DNA of 64,000 nt from Myrica gale. Its lineage: Eukaryota > Streptophyta > Magnoliopsida > Fagales > Myricaceae. The stretch lies in assembly GCA_963930655.1 (NCBI GenBank), contig OZ005606.1, positions 16,098,001-16,162,000 of the forward strand, in the 5' to 3' direction. The notes under the pieces were generated by a model. It was given only the letters and a program-made list of their open reading frames with translations. It did no database searches and was not told where the DNA came from. The translations under genes and the position numbers were made by a program. Shown piece by piece: positions 35,451-50,500 of this stretch (positions are counted from its first letter, which is position 1; the number at the start of each line of letters is the position of its first letter).

Positions 35451-38400
35451 AATGCAAAATCATCCAAATAAATTTATTTGAATGTTCGATGCCTTTGTGA
35501 AGAAGAAATTAATCAAATTGATCGTCGGTAGAGTTTTAGAACTTAATATAAATGCAAAATCGTCCATATTAATTAGTTTAAAAATTAGAAACCGTCGGGA
35601 TAAAGAAACTGAAGCAAATAGAAAAATAGAAGAGTTTTTAAAACAAAACGTAAATGCAAAGTCGTCAATATTAACTAGTTGGCAAATTTGATACCATAGT
35701 GACGAAGAAAATGTAGCGAATAAATCAATCGAAGAGTATTTTAAACGAAACATAAATGTAAAATCGTAAGTATTAATTAGTTTGCAAATTAGATACCATA
35801 ATGATGAAGAGAATGAAACAAAAAGATAATTGGAATAGTTTAGACCAAAATATTAATTCAAAATAGTCAAAATTATTTTCTTTGAAGATCAGTTAGCTTG
35901 AGGACGGAGAAGATATGGTGTTTAGACAAAAATATTAACGCAAAATCAACCAAATAAATTTATTTGAAAGTTCGATACCTTTGTGAAGAAGAAATTAATC
36001 AAATTGATCGTCGGTAGAGTTTTAGACCTCATTATAAATGCAAAATTGTACATATTAAATATTTTAAAAATTAGAAACCGTTGTGATAAAGAAACTGAAG
36101 CAAAGAGATCGATGTAAGAGTTTTTAAAACAAAACGTAAATGCAAAGTCGTCAATATTAACTAGTTGGCAAATTTGATACCATAGTGACGAAGAAAATGA
36201 AGCGAATAAATCAATCGAAGAGTATTTTAAACGAAACATAAATGTAAAATCGTAAGTATTAATTAGTTTGCAAATTAGATACCATAATGATGAAGAGAAT
36301 GAAACAAAAAGATAATTGGAATAGTCTAGACCAAAATATTAATTCAAAATAGTCAAAATTATTTTCTTTGAAGATTAGTTAGCTTGAGGACGGAGAAGAT
36401 ATGGTGTTTAGACAAAAATATTAACGCAAAATCAACCAAATAAATTTATTTGAAAGTTCGATACCTTTGTGAAGAAGAAATTAATCAAATTGATCGTCGG
36501 TAGAGTTTTAGACCTCATTATAAATGCAAAATTGTACATATTAAATATTTAAAAAATTAGAAACCGTTGTGATAAAGAAACTGAAGCAAAGAGATCGATG
36601 GAAGAGTTTTAAAACAAAACGTAAATGCAAAGTCGTCAATATTAACTAGTTGGCAAATTTGATACCATAGTGACGAAGAAAATGAAGCGAATAAGTCAAT
36701 CGAAGAGTATTTTAAACGAAACATAAATGTAAAATCGTAAGTATTAATTAGTTTGCAAATTAGATACCATAATGACGAAGAAAATGAAACAAATAGATAA
36801 TTGGAATAGTTTAGACCAAAATATTAATTCAAAATATTCAAAATTATTTTCTTTGACGATTGGATACCTTGAGGACGGAGAAGATATGGTGTTTAGACAA
36901 AAATATTAATGCAAAATCATCCAAATAAATTTATTTGAATGTTCGATGCCTTTGTGAAGAAGAAATTAATCAAATTGATCGTCGGTAGAGTTTTAGAACT
37001 TAATATAAATGCAAAATCGTCCATATTAATTAGTTTAAAAATTAGAAACCGTCGGGATAAAGAAACTGAAGCAAATAGAAAAATAGAAGAGTTTTTAAAA
37101 CAAAACGTAAATGCAAAGTCGTCAATATTAACTAGTTGGCAAATTTGATACCATAGTGACGAAGAAAATGTAGCGAATAAATCAATCGAAGAGTATTTTA
37201 AACGAAACATAAATGTAAAATCGTAAGTATTAATTAGTTTGCAAATTAGATACCATAATGATGAAGAGAATGAAACAAAAAGATAATTGGAATAGTTTAG
37301 ACCAAAATATTAATTCAAAATAGTCAAAATTATTTTCTTAGAAGATTAGTTAGCTTGAGGACGGAGAAGATATGGTGTTTAGACAAAAATATTAACGCAA
37401 AATCAACCAAATAAATTTATTTGAAAGTTCGATACCTTTGTGAAGAAGAAATTAATCAAATTGATCGTCGGTAGAGTTTTAGACCTCATTATAAATGCAA
37501 AATTGTACATATTAAATATTTTAAAAATTAGAAACCATTGTGATAAAGAAACTGAAGCAAAGAGATCGATGGAAGAGTTTTAAAACAAAACGTAAATGCA
37601 AAGTCGTCAATTTTTAACAAGTTTGCAAATTTGATACCATAGTGACGAAGAAAATGAAGCGAATAAATCAATCGAAGAGTATTTTAAACGAAACATAAAT
37701 GTAAAATCGTAAGTATTAATTAGTTTGCAAATTAGATACCATAATGATGAAGAGAATGAAACAAAAAGATAATTGGAATAGTTTAGACCAAAATATTAAT
37801 TCAAAATAGTCAAAATTATTTTCTTTGAAGATTAGTTAGCTTGAGGAGGGAGAAGATATGGTGTTTAGACAAAAATATTAACGCAAAATCAACCAAATAA
37901 ATTTATTTGAAAGTTCGATACCTTAGTGAAGAAGAAATTAATCAAATTGATCGTCGGTAGAGTTTTAGACCTTAATATAAATGCAAAATCGTCCATATTA
38001 ATTAGTTTAAAAATTAGAAACCGTCGTGATAGAGAAACTGAAGCAAATAGAAAAAATGGAAGAGTTTTAAAACAAAACGTAAATGCAAAGTCATCAATAT
38101 TAACAAGTTTGCAAATTTGATACCATAGTGACGAAGAAAATGAAGCGAATAAATCAATCGAAGAGTATTTTAAACGAAACATAAATGTAACATCGTAAGT
38201 ATTAATTAGTTTGCAAATTAGATACCATAATGATGAAGAGAATGAAACAAAAAGATAATTGGAATAGTTTAGACCAAAATATTAATTCAAAATAGTCAAA
38301 ATTATTTTCTTTGAAGATTAGTTAGCTTGAGGACGGAGAAGATATGGTGTTTAGACAAAAATATTAACGCAAAATCAACCAAATAAATTTATTTGAAAGT

Positions 38401-41400
38401 TCGATACCTTAGTGAAGAAGAAATTAATCAATTTGATCGTCGGTAGAGTTTTAGACCTTAATATAAATGCAAAATCGTCCATATTAATTAGTTTAAAAAT
38501 TAGAAACCGTCGTGATAAAGAAACTGAAGCAAATAGAAAAAATGGAAGAGTTTTAAAACAAAACGTAAATGCAAAGTCGTCAATTTTAACAAGTTTGCAA
38601 ATTTGATACCATAGTGACGAAGAAAATGAAGCGAATAAATCAATCGAAGAGTTTTTTAAACGAAACATAAATGCAAAATCGTAAGGATTAATTAGTTTGC
38701 AAATTAGATACCATAGTGACGAAGAAAATGAAACAAATAGATAATTGGAATAGTTTAGACCAAAATATTAATTCAAAATATTCAAAATTATTTTCTTTGA
38801 CGATTGGATACCTTGAGGACGGAGAAGATATGGTGTTTAGACAAAAATATTAACGCAAAATCATCCAAATAAATTTATTTGAATGTTCGATGCCTTTGTG
38901 AAGAAGAAATTAATCAAATTGATCGTCGGTAGAGTTTTAGAACTCATTATAAATGCAAAATTGTACAAATTAAATATTTTAAAAATTAGAAACCGTCTGG
39001 ATAAAGAAACTGAAGCAAATAGAAAAATGTAAGAGTTTTAAAACAAAACATAAATGCAAAGTCGTCAATATTAACAAGTTTGCAAATTGATACCATAGTG
39101 ACGAAGAAAATGAAGCGAATAAATCAATCGAACAGTTTTTTAAACGAAACATAAATGTAAAATCGTAAGTATTAATTAGTTTGCAAATTAGATACCATAA
39201 TGATGAAGAGAATGAAACAAAAAGATAATTGGAATAGTTTAGACCAAAATATTAATTCAAAATAGTCAAAATTATTTTCTTTGAAGATTAGTTAGCTTGA
39301 GCACGGAGAAGATATGGTGTTTAGACAAAAATATTAACGCAAAATCATCCAAATAAATTTATTTGAAAGTTCGATACCTTAGTGAAGAAGAAATTAATCA
39401 AATTGATCGTCGGTAGAGTTTTAGACCTCATTATAAATGCAAAATTGTACATATTAAATATTTTAAAAATTAGAAACCGTCTGGATAAAGAAACTGAAGC
39501 AAATAGAAAAATGTAAGAGTTTTAAAACAAAACGTAAATGCAAAGTCGTCAATATTAACAAGATTGCAAATTGATACCATAGTGACGAAGAAAATGAAGC
39601 GAATAAATCAATCGAAGAGTTTTTTAAACGAAACATAAATGTAAAATCGTAAGTATTAATTAGTTTGCAAATTAGATACCATAATGATGAAGAGAATGAA
39701 ACAAAAAGATAATTGGAATAGTTTAGACCAAAATATTAATTCAAAATAGTCAAAATTATTTTCTTTGAAGATTAGTTAGCTTGAGCACGGAGAAGATATG
39801 GTGTTTAGACAAAAATATTAATGCAAAATCATCCAAATAAATTTATTTGAAAGTTGGATACCTTAGTGAAGAAGAAATTAATCAAATTGATCGTCGGTAG
39901 AGTTTTAGACCTCATTATAAATGCAAAATTGTACATATTAAATATTTTAAAAATTAGAAACCGTCTGGATAAAGAAACTGAAGCAAATAGAAAAATGTAA
40001 GAGTTTTAAAACAAAACGTAAATGCAAAGTCGTCAATATTAACAAGTTTGCAAATTGATACCATAGTGACGAAGAAAATGAAGCGAATAAATCAATCGAA
40101 GAGTTTTTTAAACGAAACATAAATGCAAAATCGTAAGTATTAATTAGTTTGCAAATTAGATACCATAGTGACGAAGAAAATGAAACAAATAGATAATTGG
40201 AATAGTTTAGACCAAAATATTAATTCAAAATATTCAAAATTATTTTCTTTGAAGATTGGATACCTTGAGGACGGAGAAGATACGGTGTTTAGAGAAAAAT
40301 ATTAATGCAAAATCATCCAAATAAATTTATTTGAAAGTTCAATGCCTTTGTGAAGAAGAAATTAATCAAATTGATCGTCGGTAGAGTTTTAGAACTTAAT
40401 ATAAATGCAAAATCGTCCATATTAATTAGTTTAAAAATTAGAAACCGTCGGGATAAAGAAACTGAAGCAAATAGAAAAAAAGGAAGAGTTTTAAAACAAA
40501 ACGTAAATGCAAAGTCATCAATATTAACAATTTGCAAATTTGATACCATAGTGACGAAGAAAATTAAGCGAATAAATCAATCGAAGAGTTTTTTAAACGA
40601 AACATAAATGTAAAATATTAAGTATTAATTAGTTTGCAAATTAGATACCATAATGATGAAGAGAATGAAACAAAAAGATAATTGGAATAGTTTAGACCAA
40701 AATATTAATTCAAAATAGTCAAAATTATTTTCTTTGAAGATTAGTTAGCTTGAGGACGGAGAAGATATGGTGTTTAGACAAAAATATTAACGCAAAATCA
40801 ACCAAATAAATTTATTTGAAAGTTCGATACCTTAGTGAAGAAGAAATTAATCAAATTGATCGTCGGTAGAGTTTTAGACCTTAATATAAATGCAAAATCC
40901 TCCATATTAATTAGTTTAAAAATTAGAAACCGTCGTGATAGAGAAACTGAAGCAAATAGAAAAAATGGAAGAGTTTTAAAACAAAACGTAAATGCAAAGT
41001 CATCAATATTAACAAGTTTGCAAATTTGATACCATAGTGACGAAGAAAATGAAGCGAATAAATCAATCGAAGAGTATTTTAAACGAAACATAAATGTAAA
41101 ATCGTAAGTATTAATTAGTTTGCAAATTAGATACCATAATGATGAAGAGAATGAAACAAAAAGATAATTGGAATAGTTTAGACCAAAATATTAATTCAAA
41201 ATAGTCAAAATTATTTTCTTTGAAGATTAGTTAGCTTGAGGACGGAGAAGATATGGTGTTTAGACAAAAATATTAACGCAAAATCAACCAAATAAATTTA
41301 TTTGAAAGTTCGATACCTTAGTGAAGAAGAAATTAATCAATTTGATCGTCGGTAGAGTTTTAGACCTTAATATAAATGCAAAATCGTCCATATTAATTAG

Positions 41401-44400
41401 TTTAAAAATTAGAAACCGTCGTGATAAAGAAACTGAAGCAAATAGAAAAAATGGAAGAGTTTTAAAACAAAACGTAAATGCAAAGTCATCAATATTAACA
41501 AGTTTGCAAATTTGATACCATAGTGACGAAGAAAATGAAGCGAATAAATCAATCGAAGAGTATTTTAAACGAAACAAAAATGTAAAATCTTAAGTATTAA
41601 TTAGTTTGCAAATTAGATACCATAATGATGAAGAGAATGAAACAAAAAGATAATTGGAATAGTCTAGACCAAAATATTAATTCAAAATAGTCAAAATTAT
41701 TTTCTTTGAAGATTAGTTAGCTTGAGGACGGAGAAGATATGGTGTTTAGACAAAAATATTAACGCAAAATCAACCAAATAAATTTATTTGAAAGTTCGAT
41801 ACCTTTGTGAAGAAGAAATTAATCAAATTGATCGTCGGTAGAGTTTTAGACCTCATTATAAATGCAAAATTGTACATATTAAATATTTAAAAAATTAGAA
41901 ACCGTTGTGATAAAGAAACTGAAGCAAAGAGATCGATGGAAGAGTTTTAAAACAAAACGTAAATGCAAAGTCGTCAATTTTTAACAAGTTTGCAAATTTG
42001 ATACCATAGTGACGAAGAAAATGAAGCGAATAAATCAATCGAAGAGTATTTTAAACGAAACATAAATGTAAAATCGTAAGTATTAATTAGTTTGCAAATT
42101 AGATACCATAATGATGAAGAGAATGAAACAAAAAGATAATTGGAATAGTTTAGACCAAAATATTAATTCAAAATAGTCAAAATTATTTTCTTTGAAGATC
42201 AGTTAGCTTGAGGACGGAGAAGATATGGTGTTTAGACAAAAATATTAACGCAAAATCAACCAAATAAATTTATTTGAAAGTTCGATACCTTTGTGAAGAA
42301 GAAATAAATCAAATTGATAATCGGTAGAGTTTTAGACCTCATTATAAATGCAAAATTGTACATATTAAATATTTTAAAAATTAGAAACCGTTGTGATAAA
42401 GAAACTGAAGCAAAGAGATCGATGGAAGAGTTTTAAAACAAAACGTAAATGCAAAGTCGTCAATTTTAACAAGTTTGCAAATTTGATACCATAGTGACGA
42501 AGAAAATGAAGCGAATAAATCAATCGAAGAGTTTTTTAAACGAAACATAAATGCAAAATCGTAAGGATTAATTAGTTTGCAAATTAGATACCATAGTGAC
42601 GAAGAAAATGAAACAAATAGATAATTGGAATAGTTTAGACCAAAATATTAATTCAAAATATTCAAAATTATTTTCTTTGACGATTGGATACCTTGAGGAC
42701 GGAGAAGATATGGTGTTTAGACAAAAATATTAATGCAAAATCATCCAAATAAATTTATTTGAATGTTCGATGCCTTTGTGAAGAAGAAATTAATCAAATT
42801 GATCGTCGGTAGAGTTTTAGAACTTAATATAAATGCAAAATCGTCCATATTAATTAGTTTAAAAATTAGAAACCGTCGGGATAAAGAAACTGAAGCAAAT
42901 AGAAAAATAGAAGAGTTTTTAAAACAAAACGTAAATGCAAAGTCGTCAATATTAACTAGTTGGCAAATTTGATACCATAGTGACGAAGAAAATGTAGCGA
43001 ATAAATCAATCGAAGAGTATTTTAAACGAAACATAAATGTAAAATCGTAAGTATTAATTAGTTTGCAAATTAGATACCATAATGATGAAGAGAATGAAAC
43101 AAAAAGATAATTGGAATAGTTTAGACCAAAATATTAATTCAAAATAGTCAAAATTATTTTCTTTGAAGATCAGTTAGCTTGAGGACGGAGAAGATATGGT
43201 GTTTAGACAAAAATATTAACGCAAAATCAACCAAATAAATTTATTTGAAAGTTCGATACCTTTGTGAAGAAGAAATTAATCAAATTGATCGTCGGTAGAG
43301 TTTTAGACCTCATTATAAATGCAAAATTGTACATATTAAATATTTTAAAAATTAGAAACCGTTGTGATAAAGAAACTGAAGCAAAGAGATCGATGTAAGA
43401 GTTTTTAAAACAAAACGTAAATGCAAAGTCGTCAATATTAACTAGTTGGCAAATTTGATACCATAGTGACGAAGAAAATGAAGCGAATAAATCAATCGAA
43501 GAGTATTTTAAACGAAACATAAATGTAAAATCGTAAGTATTAATTAGTTTGCAAATTAGATACCATAATGATGAAGAGAATGAAACAAAAAGATAATTGG
43601 AATAGTCTAGACCAAAATATTAATTCAAAATAGTCAAAATTATTTTCTTTGAAGATTAGTTAGCTTGAGGACGGAGAAGATATGGTGTTTAGACAAAAAT
43701 ATTAACGCAAAATCAACCAAATAAATTTATTTGAAAGTTCGATACCTTTGTGAAGAAGAAATTAATCAAATTGATCGTCGGTAGAGTTTTAGACCTCATT
43801 ATAAATGCAAAATTGTACATATTAAATATTTAAAAAATTAGAAACCGTTGTGATAAAGAAACTGAAGCAAAGAGATCGATGGAAGAGTTTTAAAACAAAA
43901 CGTAAATGCAAAGTCGTCAATATTAACTAGTTGGCAAATTTGATACCATAGTGACGAAGAAAATGAAGCGAATAAGTCAATCGAAGAGTATTTTAAACGA
44001 AACATAAATGTAAAATCGTAAGTATTAATTAGTTTGCAAATTAGATACCATAATGACGAAGAAAATGAAACAAATAGATAATTGGAATAGTTTAGACCAA
44101 AATATTAATTCAAAATATTCAAAATTATTTTCTTTGACGATTGGATACCTTGAGGACGGAGAAGATATGGTGTTTAGACAAAAATATTAATGCAAAATCA
44201 TCCAAATAAATTTATTTGAATGTTCGATGCCTTTGTGAAGAAGAAATTAATCAAATTGATCGTCGGTAGAGTTTTAGAACTTAATATAAATGCAAAATCG
44301 TCCATATTAATTAGTTTAAAAATTAGAAACCGTCGGGATAAAGAAACTGAAGCAAATAGAAAAATAGAAGAGTTTTTAAAACAAAACGTAAATGCAAAGT

Positions 44401-47400
44401 CGTCAATATTAACTAGTTGGCAAATTTGATACCATAGTGACGAAGAAAATGTAGCGAATAAATCAATCGAAGAGTATTTTAAACGAAACATAAATGTAAA
44501 ATCGTAAGTATTAATTAGTTTGCAAATTAGATACCATAATGATGAAGAGAATGAAACAAAAAGATAATTGGAATAGTTTAGACCAAAATATTAATTCAAA
44601 ATAGTCAAAATTATTTTCTTAGAAGATTAGTTAGCTTGAGGACGGAGAAGATATGGTGTTTAGACAAAAATATTAACGCAAAATCAACCAAATAAATTTA
44701 TTTGAAAGTTCGATACCTTTGTGAAGAAGAAATTAATCAAATTGATCGTCGGTAGAGTTTTAGACCTCATTATAAATGCAAAATTGTACATATTAAATAT
44801 TTTAAAAATTAGAAACCATTGTGATAAAGAAACTGAAGCAAAGAGATCGATGGAAGAGTTTTAAAACAAAACGTAAATGCAAAGTCGTCAATTTTTAACA
44901 AGTTTGCAAATTTGATACCATAGTGACGAAGAAAATGAAGCGAATAAATCAATCGAAGAGTATTTTAAACGAAACATAAATGTAAAATCGTAAGTATTAA
45001 TTAGTTTGCAAATTAGATACCATAATGATGAAGGGAATGAAACAAAAAGATAATTGGAATAGTTTAGACCAAAATATTAATTCAAAATAGTCAAAATTAT
45101 TTTCTTTGAAGATTAGTTAGCTTGAGGACGGAGAAGATATGGTGTTTAGACAAAAATATTAACGCAAAATCAACCAAATAAATTTATTTGAAAGTTCGAT
45201 ACCTTTGTGAAGAAGAAATTAATCAAATTGATCGTCGGTAGAGTTTTAGACCTCATTATAAATGCAAAATTGTACATATTAAATATTTTAAAAATTAGAA
45301 ACCGTTGTGATAAAGAAACTGAAGCAAAGAGATCGATGTAAGAGTTTTTAAAACAAAACGTAAATGCAAAGTCGTCAATATTAACTAGTTGGCAAATTTG
45401 ATACCATAGTGACGAAGAAAATGAAGCGAATAAATCAATCGAAGAGTATTTTAAACGAAACATAAATGTAAAATCGTAAGTATTAATTAGTTTGCAAATT
45501 AGATACCATAATGATGAAGAGAATGAAACAAAAAGATAATTGGAATAGTCTAGACCAAAATATTAATTCAAAATAGTCAAAATTATTTTCTTTGAAGATT
45601 AGTTAGCTTGAGGACGGAGAAGATATGGTGTTTAGACAAAAATATTAACGCAAAATCAACCAAATAAATTTATTTGAAAGTTCGATACCTTTGTGAAGAA
45701 GAAATTAATCAAATTGATCGTCGGTAGAGTTTTAGACCTCATTATAAATGCAAAATTGTACATATTAAATATTTAAAAAATTAGAAACCGTTGTGATAAA
45801 GAAACTGAAGCAAAGAGATCGATGGAAGAGTTTTAAAACAAAACGTAAATGCAAAGTCGTCAATATTAACTAGTTGGCAAATTTGATACCATAGTGACGA
45901 AGAAAATGAAGCGAATAAGTCAATCGAAGAGTATTTTAAACGAAACATAAATGTAAAATCGTAAGTATTAATTAGTTTGCAAATTAGATACCATAATGAC
46001 GAAGAAAATGAAACAAATAGATAATTGGAATAGTTTAGACCAAAATATTAATTCAAAATATTCAAAATTATTTTCTTTGACGATTGGATACCTTGAGGAC
46101 GGAGAAGATATGGTGTTTAGACAAAAATATTAATGCAAAATCATCCAAATAAATTTATTTGAATGTTCGATGCCTTTGTGAAGAAGAAATTAATCAAATT
46201 GATCGTCGGTAGAGTTTTAGAACTTAATATAAATGCAAAATCGTCCATATTAATTAGTTTAAAAATTAGAAACCGTCGGGATAAAGAAACTGAAGCAAAT
46301 AGAAAAATAGAAGAGTTTTTAAAACAAAACGTAAATGCAAAGTCGTCAATATTAACTAGTTGGCAAATTTGATACCATAGTGACGAAGAAAATGTAGCGA
46401 ATAAATCAATCGAAGAGTATTTTAAACGAAACATAAATGTAAAATCGTAAGTATTAATTAGTTTGCAAATTAGATACCATAATGATGAAGAGAATGAAAC
46501 AAAAAGATAATTGGAATAGTTTAGACCAAAATATTAATTCAAAATAGTCAAAATTATTTTCTTAGAAGATTAGTTAGCTTGAGGACGGAGAAGATATGGT
46601 GTTTAGACAAAAATATTAACGCAAAATCAACCAAATAAATTTATTTGAAAGTTCGATACCTTTGTGAAGAAGAAATTAATCAAATTGATCGTCGGTAGAG
46701 TTTTAGACCTCATTATAAATGCAAAATTGTACATATTAAATATTTTAAAAATTAGAAACCATTGTGATAAAGAAACTGAAGCAAAGAGATCGATGGAAGA
46801 GTTTTAAAACAAAACGTAAATGCAAAGTCGTCAATTTTTAACAAGTTTGCAAATTTGATACCATAGTGACGAAGAAAATGAAGCGAATAAATCAATCGAA
46901 GAGTATTTTAAACGAAACATAAATGTAAAATCGTAAGTATTAATTAGTTTGCAAATTAGATACCATAATGATGAAGAGAATGAAACAAAAAGATAATTGG
47001 AATAGTTTAGACCAAAATATTAATTCAAAATAGTCAAAATTATTTTCTTTGAAGATTAGTTAGCTTGAGGAGGGAGAAGATATGGTGTTTAGACAAAAAT
47101 ATTAACGCAAAATCAACCAAATAAATTTATTTGAAAGTTCGATACCTTAGTGAAGAAGAAATTAATCAAATTGATCGTCGGTAGAGTTTTAGACCTTAAT
47201 ATAAATGCAAAATCGTCCATATTAATTAGTTTAAAAATTAGAAACCGTCGTGATAGAGAAACTGAAGCAAATAGAAAAAATGGAAGAGTTTTAAAACAAA
47301 ACGTAAATGCAAAGTCATCAATATTAACAAGTTTGCAAATTTGATACCATAGTGACGAAGAAAATGAAGCGAATAAATCAATCGAAGAGTATTTTAAACG

Positions 47401-47589
47401 AAACATAAATGTAACATCGTAAGTATTAATTAGTTTGCAAATTAGATACCATAATGATGAAGAGAATGAAACAAAAAGATAATTGGAATAGTTTAGACCA
47501 AAATATTAATTCAAAATATTCAAAATTATTTTCTTTGACGATTGGATACCTTGAGGACGGAGAAGATATGGTGTTTAGACAAAAATATT
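35451..47589 (+). repeat. 25-monomer HOR, copy 2 (12,139 bp)
   Basis: Monomers start at 35451, 35937, 36423, 36908, 37394, 37880, 38366, 38852, 39336, 39820, 40304, 40789, 41275, 41761, 42247, 42732, 43218, 43704, 44189, 44675, 45161, 45647, 46132, 46618 and 47104. Class order is identical to copy 1. It also inherits the internal 4-mer duplication (43218-47103) and ends in the same hybrid class A monomer. I found no difference from copy 1 at the sites I compared, but I did not align all 12 kb base by base. Confidence 0.9.
47104..47589 (+). repeat. Hybrid junction monomer closing HOR copy 2
   Basis: This unit is the counterpart of 34965-35450, with the same switch from class A s5-s1-s2-s3 (gtaacatcg near 47410, aaaaagataattgg) to the s4 form aaaatattc plus ctttgacgattgg. 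Its presence at both HOR boundaries shows that the second 12,139-bp copy came from duplication of a unit that already carried the junction, and not from two independent crossovers. Confidence 0.8.
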
Positions 47590-50500
47590 AATGCAAAATC
47601 ATCCAAATAAATTTATTTGAATGTTCGATGCCTTTGTGAAGAAGAAATTAATCAAATTGATCGTCGGTAGAGTTTTAGAACTTAATATAAATGCAAAATC
47701 GTCCATATTAATTAGTTTAAAAATTAGAAACCGTCGGGATAAAGAAACTGAAGCAAATAGAAAAATAGAAGAGTTTTTAAAACAAAACGTAAATGCAAAG
47801 TCGTCAATATTAACTAGTTGGCAAATTTGATACCATAGTGACGAAGAAAATGTAGCGAATAAATCAATCGAAGAGTATTTTAAACGAAACATAAATGTAA
47901 AATCGTAAGTATTAATTAGTTTGCAAATTAGATACCATAATGATGAAGAGAATGAAACAAAAAGATAATTGGAATAGTTTAGACCAAAATATTAATTCAA
48001 AATAGTCAAAATTATTTTCTTTGAAGATCAGTTAGCTTGAGGACGGAGAAGATATGGTGTTTAGACAAAAATATTAACGCAAAATCAACCAAATAAATTT
48101 ATTTGAAAGTTCGATACCTTTGTGAAGAAGAAATTAATCAAATTGATCGTCGGTAGAGTTTTAGACCTCATTATAAATGCAAAATTGTACATATTAAATA
48201 TTTTAAAAATTAGAAACCGTTGTGATAAAGAAACTGAAGCAAAGAGATCGATGTAAGAGTTTTTAAAACAAAACGTAAATGCAAAGTCGTCAATATTAAC
48301 TAGTTGGCAAATTTGATACCATAGTGACGAAGAAAATGAAGCGAATAAATCAATCGAAGAGTATTTTAAACGAAACATAAATGTAAAATCGTAAGTATTA
48401 ATTAGTTTGCAAATTAGATACCATAATGATGAAGAGAATGAAACAAAAAGATAATTGGAATAGTCTAGACCAAAATATTAATTCAAAATAGTCAAAATTA
48501 TTTTCTTTGAAGATTAGTTAGCTTGAGGACGGAGAAGATATGGTGTTTAGACAAAAATATTAACGCAAAATCAACCAAATAAATTTATTTGAAAGTTCGA
48601 TACCTTTGTGAAGAAGAAATTAATCAAATTGATCGTCGGTAGAGTTTTAGACCTCATTATAAATGCAAAATTGTACATATTAAATATTTAAAAAATTAGA
48701 AACCGTTGTGATAAAGAAACTGAAGCAAAGAGATCGATGGAAGAGTTTTAAAACAAAACGTAAATGCAAAGTCGTCAATATTAACTAGTTGGCAAATTTG
48801 ATACCATAGTGACGAAGAAAATGAAGCGAATAAGTCAATCGAAGAGTATTTTAAACGAAACATAAATGTAAAATCGTAAGTATTAATTAGTTTGCAAATT
48901 AGATACCATAATGACGAAGAAAATGAAACAAATAGATAATTGGAATAGTTTAGACCAAAATATTAATTCAAAATATTCAAAATTATTTTCTTTGACGATT
49001 GGATACCTTGAGGACGGAGAAGATATGGTGTTTAGACAAAAATATTAATGCAAAATCATCCAAATAAATTTATTTGAATGTTCGATGCCTTTGTGAAGAA
49101 GAAATTAATCAAATTGATCGTCGGTAGAGTTTTAGAACTTAATATAAATGCAAAATCGTCCATATTAATTAGTTTAAAAATTAGAAACCGTCGGGATAAA
49201 GAAACTGAAGCAAATAGAAAAATAGAAGAGTTTTTAAAACAAAACGTAAATGCAAAGTCGTCAATATTAACTAGTTGGCAAATTTGATACCATAGTGACG
49301 AAGAAAATGTAGCGAATAAATCAATCGAAGAGTATTTTAAACGAAACATAAATGTAAAATCGTAAGTATTAATTAGTTTGCAAATTAGATACCATAATGA
49401 TGAAGAGAATGAAACAAAAAGATAATTGGAATAGTTTAGACCAAAATATTAATTCAAAATAGTCAAAATTATTTTCTTAGAAGATTAGTTAGCTTGAGGA
49501 CGGAGAAGATATGGTGTTTAGACAAAAATATTAACGCAAAATCAACCAAATAAATTTATTTGAAAGTTCGATACCTTTGTGAAGAAGAAATTAATCAAAT
49601 TGATCGTCGGTAGAGTTTTAGACCTCATTATAAATGCAAAATTGTACATATTAAATATTTTAAAAATTAGAAACCATTGTGATAAAGAAACTGAAGCAAA
49701 GAGATCGATGGAAGAGTTTTAAAACAAAACGTAAATGCAAAGTCGTCAATTTTTAACAAGTTTGCAAATTTGATACCATAGTGACGAAGAAAATGAAGCG
49801 AATAAATCAATCGAAGAGTATTTTAAACGAAACATAAATGTAAAATCGTAAGTATTAATTAGTTTGCAAATTAGATACCATAATGATGAAGGGAATGAAA
49901 CAAAAAGATAATTGGAATAGTTTAGACCAAAATATTAATTCAAAATAGTCAAAATTATTTTCTTTGAAGATTAGTTAGCTTGAGGACGGAGAAGATATGG
50001 TGTTTAGACAAAAATATTAACGCAAAATCAACCAAATAAATTTATTTGAAAGTTCGATACCTTTGTGAAGAAGAAATTAATCAAATTGATCGTCGGTAGA
50101 GTTTTAGACCTCATTATAAATGCAAAATTGTACATATTAAATATTTTAAAAATTAGAAACCGTTGTGATAAAGAAACTGAAGCAAAGAGATCGATGGAAG
50201 AGTTTTAAAACAAAACGTAAATGCAAAGTCGTCAATATTAACTAGTTGGCAAATTTGATACCATAGTGACGAAGAAAATGAAGCGAATAAGTCAATCGAA
50301 GAGTATTTTAAACGAAACATAAATGTAAAATCGTAAGTATTAATTAGTTTGCAAATTAGATACCATAATGACGAAGAAAATGAAACAAATAGATAATTGG
50401 AATAGTTTAGACCAAAATATTAATTCAAAATATTCAAAATTATTTTCTTTGACGATTGGATACCTTGAGGACGGAGAAGATATGGTGTTTAGACAAAAAT

